DNA from: Orthonyx spaldingii
Lineage: Eukaryota; Chordata; Aves; Passeriformes; Orthonychidae
NCBI GenBank assembly: GCA_013397795.1
Contig: VZTJ01002465.1
Coordinates: 716-64,715, forward strand
Length of the DNA: 64,000 nucleotides
Reading direction: 5' to 3'
Shown here one piece after another: positions 57,327-64,000 of this stretch. The position numbers were made by a program, and so were the translations under genes. The first letter of the stretch is position 1, and each line of letters starts with the position of its first letter. The notes under the pieces were generated by a model. It saw only the letters and a program-made list of their open reading frames with translations, ran no database searches and had not been told where the DNA came from.

Positions 57327-60300
57327 AGCATCCTCAAGTCGTTCTCTCGGGGCTGCTCCATCTCTTCATCCCCAGCCTGGTTTGATCCCGGGGATCACCT
57401 CAACTCAAGTGCAGCTTCAGCTCTTGGTCTTGTTAAACCTCAGAGGTTGCTCTGGCCCCATTTCTCATGTCCTGCGTTATTTGATGATTCCAGACCAATA
57501 AACCCTTACATGGTGATAAAAAAAGCCAATACATGGATCAGAGTGGTACTCCAGCATCATCATCCTACTTCGAGACCCCCAGTCCCTCTCTCAGGCAAGG
57601 GCTTGGTGGAGTTGATGGCATTGCCCTGTTCCTGCAGGCATCCAGCAGCTCTGGATCCTCTCTGCATCCCCTTCCTAATTGCCTCACTCTGCCTGCCTTC
57701 TCCATTGATAAAGCTTCTTGAGATGTTTGGTTTCCATGTTCTGTGGTTCGCAAGCTTCAGGTTCCACCTGCCCTGTGTGGTGTAAGACAAACGTCATCCT
57801 TCAAGTCAACCTGACAAAATCTGTGGATGATCCTTTATCACTCCTCAGCCTTTAGAGGGTTGGGCTGTGAGGGAAGAAAATATGATTTGCAGAGAAAATA
57901 GTCAAAGAATGCACCTAAATCCAGTAAATCCATGAAATGTGGATAGCAAGAAGCCCCCATTATATCTCTAATCATCTTGGTCCCAAAACTGGTATTCTAA
58001 AAGACACCATTTTTTTTGTTTTTAATAGTTTTCTTTGGCAGGGTGTTTTGGGAATTTAGGATTTTGGCTTCTTTNTTTTTTTAAGTCAGACATAGCCAAC
58101 AATCACAATTTGTTTTTATTTCATCTGGTATCCTACCCTGTCATCAGGCTCCCATGCTTTCCCACTGGGTCCCTGAGTGCAGTCAGCACGATGCTGAGTC
58201 ACGGAAGAACACTGTCAGCTTAAACTCTGAGCAGTTGAGGCTTCCCCCTCAGTATCAGCTACTCAGGGAAAGCCTCCCTGTCTGCGTTTAGAACATTTCC
58301 AGCATATTTGCACTCTATTTTTTAGGATTCTCATCAAATGTTTCCAGTGAAACACCATTTCAAGATGTTCCTTTAGGGTTTGTTGTTCTGCAATCCATCT
58401 GTTTCAGGTGGAAGAGCCCAGCACAGCAATCCAGCCTGTGATCTCTGCTCTAATGCCCTGTAAAGCCATTGCTAACAGCTGATCCAGCCTGAGATCTGAC
58501 TCTGAGTGCCTTAATTAGTCAAAACTCCCTGATTTCAGCAAAAATCCTTCACTAGTAGTGTGTTTTTAGATTTAAAGGGAAGGTTTAAATTAGAAATAGC
58601 AGAAGCAGCTGCTGTGAGTTTGCTGGTGGAGGAATGTGTGTTCCTAACAAAAAGCAGAGGCAGGATTTGGGATCTTTTTCATCCAGAGCAAAGATGCCAT
58701 CCAGCTACAAAGTTGTCCATAAGGGGCAGGGGAGATTTTCTACCTCTTCTTTGCCACCTAGGAAACACTCCTAAGCTTTATCTCATTCTCTAGATCCAGA
58801 CTTAGCACCTGATTATTTTTAAAACAACAAGCTTGTGTAAAACACACTGACAGGAACAATGTGGTGCTACCTCCTGATCTCCCCTCTACATCTCCTGCCT
58901 TCAAAAATACACCAGGGTGGAATCAAGCATCCAAACCCATTGCAGCCAAAAGCACCTTGAAGAGAGTGAGTGACACAAGACTGACGTGTGCTGAGGATTC
59001 CCTCATGCCTTTGTCTGGCAAACACTCAACAGCACAGCAGGCGAGAGGCTGTGAAGGCTGGGAGCTTTGGATGGAGGTGTCATGAGGCAGGAAGTGACTC
59101 TTGTGTCTGCTTGTGGTTGTTTTCTCCTCCTGCCCAGCCACAGGAAAACTCAAGATGGGATGAAACCATGGAAGACCTCAGCTTGAGATTGGAAATGGAT
59201 GAAATATAAATATAACTTTCCTTGCTCCACTTTGCATTTAGTTGTTTTTCAGGCTCCTGGGTGCATTACTTGGTATTAATTACTCTGACCAACTTCACCT
59301 CCACCTGTGCACCCTCCACTCATTAGTCCAGAGGCTCTAATTAAGGGCCAGGCACTCTTCACTTTTCCTGAGCTGTGTTGTTGGAGTATTTGGTTGTCAT
59401 CCTGCCTGGGGTCCTGTGTCTTGGATGGGCTTCATACCCAGGTTGTAACCTCTTTTGCAGTCCTGCTCCTGCTGTTTCCAAGTGGATCCTGGACCCCGTT
59501 CATGCCCTCATCTTGCCTGGGACACTTGGTTGATCCTTTTTACCAGCACCTGGCCCTGACATTCCTCTTGAGATCCAGTGAGACTGCATCCCTGCCTGTG
59601 CTGTGGTCATCCTTGGCTCTTAGCATGGCAGAAAGAATCACTGAACCTAAGTACCCCACAGCACCTGGGAACCACAAGCACACTGTTCGTAGACCACATT
59701 CCCTTCCTAGCTCTCCAAGGCACACCTGGCTGTCTTGTGCCTGTAGGACTTGACTTGTAGGGTCAGCAAGATGTAGGCACCCATCTCTTACTGCCATGTT
59801 TGTTCCACTTGTACTTAAGGAGGTCTGTGGTCAACTCAAGTACTCTCAGGAATTTCCCAACAGATTTCTGATGCGTCAAGTTTATCCCCTCCTGAGAGCA
59901 GTAACTCAGCTCTGTTAGAAATGGTTCACTCCAGCACTCGCTTGTAATATAGTTGAGTGTGGAAATTGGCAGGAGAGGTAGGGAGCTACCTCATCTTCAT
60001 GCACATAATCAATAACAAATCATTACTTAAAAAGTAAAGTGGTTGATGGTGTTTCTTTAGGGCAAGACATGCCCTGCATTTTCAGTCTTTGATTCATACT
60101 GCTTAGCATGCCATGAGATGGGGCTCGGCAAGTGACTCACATTGTAAAAGCTCTCCAGTTAGCTCCTGGTGCTCCCTCTCAGCAAGTGTGTCATAGTTGC
60201 TTCAGCATGTCTGCGTCTGTTCTCCATCCCAGCTCCTAAAGCCTTCAAGGCCATTTAAGGGATTTCCCTAAGTCCAGACGCTGGAGGGGTGACACCAAAG

Positions 60301-60402
60301 CACGGATGGGGCTCTTGCCAGGATCAAGGCACTCTCACTCTGGATTAGGTCCAACCTGCATGAAACAGAGTATGATACAGCTCAGTCCACCTGCAGACAC
60401 TC
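57327..60402. other. Unique non-coding sequence
   Basis: About 3 kb with no recognised repeat or supported exon. Plus-strand frames at 57297-57785, 58560-58793, 58861-59085 and 59307-59753 are open but have no clear splice sites or known domain. A single N is at 58075 within a T-run. Confidence 0.45.
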
Positions 60403-60806
60403 GGATGGCTGAGGGAGCTGGGGAAGGGGCTCAGCCTGGAGAAAAGGAGGCTCAGGGGGGACCTTGTGGTTCTGCACAACTCCCTGACAGGAGGGGGCAG
60501 CCGGGGCAGGGAGTTGGGCTTTGCTCCCAGGGAACAGGGACAGGAGGAGAGGGAATAGCCTCAGGCTGGGCCAGAGGAAATTTAGATTGAATATTAGGGA
60601 ACATTTCTTCACTGAAAGGGTTGTCCAGCCCTGGCACAGCTGCCCAGGGCAGTGGTAGAGTTCCCATTCCTGGAGGAATTTAAAAGCCATGTAGATGTGG
60701 CACTTGGGGACATGGGTCAGTGGTGGCCTTGGCAGTGCTGGGGAAATGGTTGGACTTGATGGTCTTGGAGGTTGTTTCAAACCTGAATGATTGTGTAATT
60801 CTCTGA
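60403..60806 (+). repeat. CR1 fragment, sense, about 400 bp
   Basis: It starts 'atggctgagggagctggggaagg' and includes 'tcagcctggagaaaaggaggc', 'atttcttcactgaaagggttg' and 'gcccagggcagtggtagag'. It ends 'tgaatgattgtgtaattctct'. It is the same older subfamily as the copy at 2.1 kb. Confidence 0.93.
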
Positions 60807-61478
60807 CAGGAAACTCATGGCTGTGGCAAGCTACTCCATCTTGCAGGAGAAAGGAACCTTGTTCCTGACTTCCACCATGATTGTGTGAGGGTCAGGCCAT
60901 TCCCATATGAAGAAACCAGCATGCTGGAAGTGTGTTCTCTGCATTAGCATTGCCACATCCATTGCAGATACACCTTGGCGCTTCTGAATGTTGGCCTTCC
61001 TAACCATGAGCTGCCCATCTGGGTGCTCTTGCTCCAGTAAGGGTTTCCGCCAAGGAATCCAATGATCCGTCTCTTACCATTGACAGTTGTTTGCTGTACT
61101 TCAATAACCATGTCATTGATTTTGGTCTGGAGCTGTCTCTTCAACAACAGACAAAGCTTGGTAGGATTCTTGATTTATACACTGAGGATGCAGGGAGTGT
61201 TCCTTCACTGTTGTTTCCTGTTCTCCCCTTGCACTGACAGCAATCTGATTCTGCCTTGGTTCCCTGGAGCTACAGTGGGGTTTCTATAAGTTTGGGTGGG
61301 TCCTTGGACGAGAGGTGGGAGTTGGGAGATCCTGGAATCAGGCTGCTTTGGCTGAGAGGAGGACAGCACATAGGAAGGGCAGCAACCTATTTAGGGCTTG
61401 CAAGATCTCCAGCCAATGATAGCCTAAGCTACCCTCTTCAGGCTTGCAGTGGGACAGAAGTGCCTGCATGTTGACCAT
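60807..61478. other. Unique sequence, possibly a decayed coding copy
   Basis: On the minus strand, 61150-60860 reads as protein-like segments in two different frames: NDMVIEVQQTTVNGKRR, then FFIWEWPDPHTIMVEV. They are separated by a frame change and stops. This could be an old processed pseudogene of an unidentified gene, or chance. The rest shows nothing recognisable. Confidence 0.25.
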
Positions 61479-61770
61479 ATCACAGAATTACGGGGTAGTT
61501 TGGGTTGGGAAGGATGTTAAATCTCATTTCGTTCATGCCCATGTCTCATGTGCAACTATATCTTCCACTAGACTAGCTTGCTCCAAGCTCTGTCCAACCC
61601 GGCCTGGAACACTTCCAGGGATCCAGGGGCAGCCACAGCTTCTCTGGGCAACCTGTGCCAGTGTCTCATCTCCCTCACAGTCAGGAATTTCTTCAGAATA
61701 TGTAATCTAAATCTGCCCTCTTTAAGGCCATTAATCCTCCTGAGAACACTCCTTGTTTTCTCTGGACTCC
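61479..61770 (-). repeat. CR1 3' end, antisense, about 290 bp
   Basis: It starts 'atcacagaattacggggtag' and includes 'cacttccagggatccaggggc' and 'cttctctgggcaacctgtgcc'. It ends 'ttgttttctctggactcct'. Confidence 0.92.
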
Positions 61771-63649
61771 TAAACTGAGAGCAGTGACAGAATTCCAGCT
61801 GAGCTCCAGAGGAGCATGAAGGGTTACGGAGAACTGCGCAGTGACAGGCGGTCCTGGGCAAGGCTGAGCACGTCCTGTGGAGGCCAGCCAGCAGGGCTGA
61901 CCTGATGTAACTGGGAGCTGGCGCTGGATGCTTAACTTCAAATGGCCCAGGGACTGAACAGATGGCTCCTCTTTATTTGCATGCTACTTGGATTTGTGAG
62001 TCAAACAGAAGAATAACTTAATTTTTGACATTTGCTTCTCCTCAGAGCCCAGCACAATTTATGTTATACTGGCATTTGCGTGAAGGATGTTGCTTTAGGC
62101 ACAAAATCCATCCTGGCTTTAACCCTAAAAGGAGCCAAATAGGCAGGAATCGTATTCCTCCCCAGCTCTTTTGTAGGCTCTGCCAAGGGATATCACACTT
62201 ACACAGTGACCAAAGAATCAGGAGAAAACAGTCATTTGGGGCTTGTGGAAGGAAGGGGCAGGGTTGGAGTTAAACTGGGCTGGAAAATATCTCATTTGTA
62301 GGCCTGAAATGAGAGACTGTTGTGGATGAGGTTTACCTCCTATTAAAAATACTCTTCAAGGCCTGTGCCGTTAGTCTTAAGCGCAGGGGATAAATTTAGT
62401 AGAGTCTTGTTCCTGCTGACATACACTTAAGTGAAAATAATATATATAGCCAGGGCACAACATCTGCAAGCCAATTAAAAACCTGGCTGATCGCACCCCA
62501 GATGACAGTTGCCGTGACTAGTGTGTCTGCGCGCCACCCCTTTGAGAGGGAAAAAACAGATCCTGCTTGGCTGTGCAGCATCTCTACACGTCTTCCAGTG
62601 CCTACAACAGCTAATGGTGATTATTTGGTAGCTGGAGTCCCAGCAGTGTGTCCTCCTCGCCCTAATGCCTGTGCCTCCTCTCTCCAGTAATCCTGTGTAG
62701 TCACATATGTGATATTCATGGGTTTGACTGTAGGTCAGTTATAAAAGTCACAGGATAAGAGAATAAAGCTCATTTTCTGGCCTGATTGTAAAGGCGTGAG
62801 AGCCTGGGTAAGGATGTGTGTACTTTGACCAATGAAAACACACATTTTTCAAAGGCTGTATTTGAAATACTTAGTACAGAGAGATGGTCTTTGTTTTCCA
62901 GCTGGCGAAGTGCAGTTCTCCTACACCTGTTAATTTTATGCAAAATATGAAGTGGTATTTTTGTGGATGGGAGATAAAGCAGGCAGAGCAGGGAGACCCA
63001 TACCCTTGAATTCTGGGGCTACATTATGTTTTCCGGACTGTTTTCAGCATCTCTTGCATTCACTGTGATCCCCCTCTTGTGGTTAGTCCAGTGCCTGCAA
63101 AACTTCCATGTCCGTGCCTGTCAAGGCTCAGTGGCATTAGGTTTCCCAGCCAGTACAACTGAAGTATGGTGGCTTCGTGATCAGCTGCCCCTCAGCTGAG
63201 CTACTGTGACTGTCCTGGTGTGTTCTAGAAGACAGCCCCAGTTGTGAGACAAAGAACATTGCCCCAAACCTCACCTGTTGACTGTTGCACCAGAAGCCTC
63301 AGTACCAAACTGCTGTGAAGCTGCTGGCCATGTCTAAGCCCTTGAGGTGCTCCTGTTGGGAAGTAAAACGTGTTTTAAACCATATACATGCAAGTCCAGC
63401 TGACACATTTTCCTCTGCCACATGGACAGGCCATGAGCACGCACAGGAAGGATTTAACAGCCCAGCTCATCGGCCGTGATGTGTTATATTAAAATAACTT
63501 GGTCCTATCTGATGGCATGTTTCACATTTGGCCGGAGCCGTCAGTGCGTAAAACATGCCTGGAGCACACAGCAATTGCAGTGTTGCTTGGATGGAAATAA
63601 GTCTCCTGTATCATCTCCTCTACATCCTATGTGAAGCATGGATTGGATT
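61771..63649. other. Unique non-coding sequence
   Basis: No gene or known repeat. A TATA-like 'aataatatatatagcc' lies near 62435-62451, without other promoter context. Confidence 0.45.
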
Positions 63650-63836
63650 TTAGATTGGATATTGGGAAAAATTTCTTCACTGGAAGGGTGATCAGGCATT
63701 GGCACAGGCTGTCCAGGGCAGTAGTGGAGTCCTCATCCCTGCAGGGATTTAAAAGCTCTGTAGATGTGACACTTGATAGTGCTGGGAGACCAGACAAAAG
63801 GTCTTTTCCACTCTAAATGGTTCTGTGATTCTGTGA
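63650..63836 (+). repeat. CR1 3' end, sense, about 190 bp
   Basis: It starts 'tagattggatattgggaaaaatttcttc'. It includes 'ggcacaggctgtccagggcagtagtgg' and 'gatttaaaagctctgtagatg', and ends 'atggttctgtgattctgtg'. Part of the usual segment before the terminal 'ggtcttttccactc' is deleted. Confidence 0.92.
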
Positions 63837-64000
63837 AAAACTCCATTTCAGTTCTGACCCCATCGAATTGTTCAGCTTGAAAATGAGACTGACTGCAGTG
63901 TTCCTGTAGGGGTACTTGAGTTGAGAACAGGGTTCTGATTCCCCTGAGCTAGCCCATCATCTCTCCTGTGTCTTCAGGGAGGCCAGGATCTTTGTGGATT
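63837..64000. other. Unique sequence to the window edge
   Basis: I see nothing recognisable here. Confidence 0.4.

Noticed and set aside
56528..57385. Frames of 110-262 codons spanning the CpG island
   Set aside because: They are kept open only by the run of N. Only the part from 56532 to 56680 is considered, and only because of its donor and phase.

Overview
This window is vertebrate nuclear DNA from a bird, most likely a songbird. The main evidence is about 31 fragments of the CR1 retrotransposon in both orientations. There is also one solo LTR that resembles songbird ERVL-type LTRs, and it has intact target-site duplications. No microbial gene structure is present. Apparent open frames are short and most lie in CR1 copies, in purine-rich low-complexity DNA, or across the assembly gap. 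Subfamily names and the songbird call rest on remembered consensus sequences, not on a search.

Layout. Bases 1 to about 54.8 kb are gene-poor, intron-like or intergenic DNA. This part holds scattered CR1 fragments, a 0.3 kb GA-rich tract (7.5 kb), a 0.8 kb purine-rich tract with a hexanucleotide array and a 127-bp tandem duplication (8.7-9.5 kb), and the solo LTR (19.3-20.2 kb). It also holds a perfect 54-bp inverted repeat (32.0 and 34.4 kb), a second, diverged inverted repeat pair (44.6 and 46.5 kb), and several stretches that look like conserved regulatory DNA. From 54.86 to 55.48 kb there is a GC-rich minisatellite. It leads into a CpG island (about 55.56-57.13 kb) that is broken by a 243-base run of N. 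Beyond the island, 57.1-64 kb is again non-coding-looking DNA with four CR1 pieces.

Genes. The only well-supported gene signal is on the minus strand in the CpG island. A probable first exon ends at 56532 with a consensus donor. A 72-bp second exon (55594-55665) has good acceptor, branch-point and donor signals, and its reading phase matches the first. A possible minus-strand terminal exon with a poly(A) signal lies at 37.54-37.68 kb, which would make most of 37.7-55.6 kb intronic. I do not recognise the protein. Two further exon-like open segments (36.0 kb minus, 40.7 kb plus) are weaker. The start of the gene probably lies in the gap or in the CCAAT-box region just beyond it.
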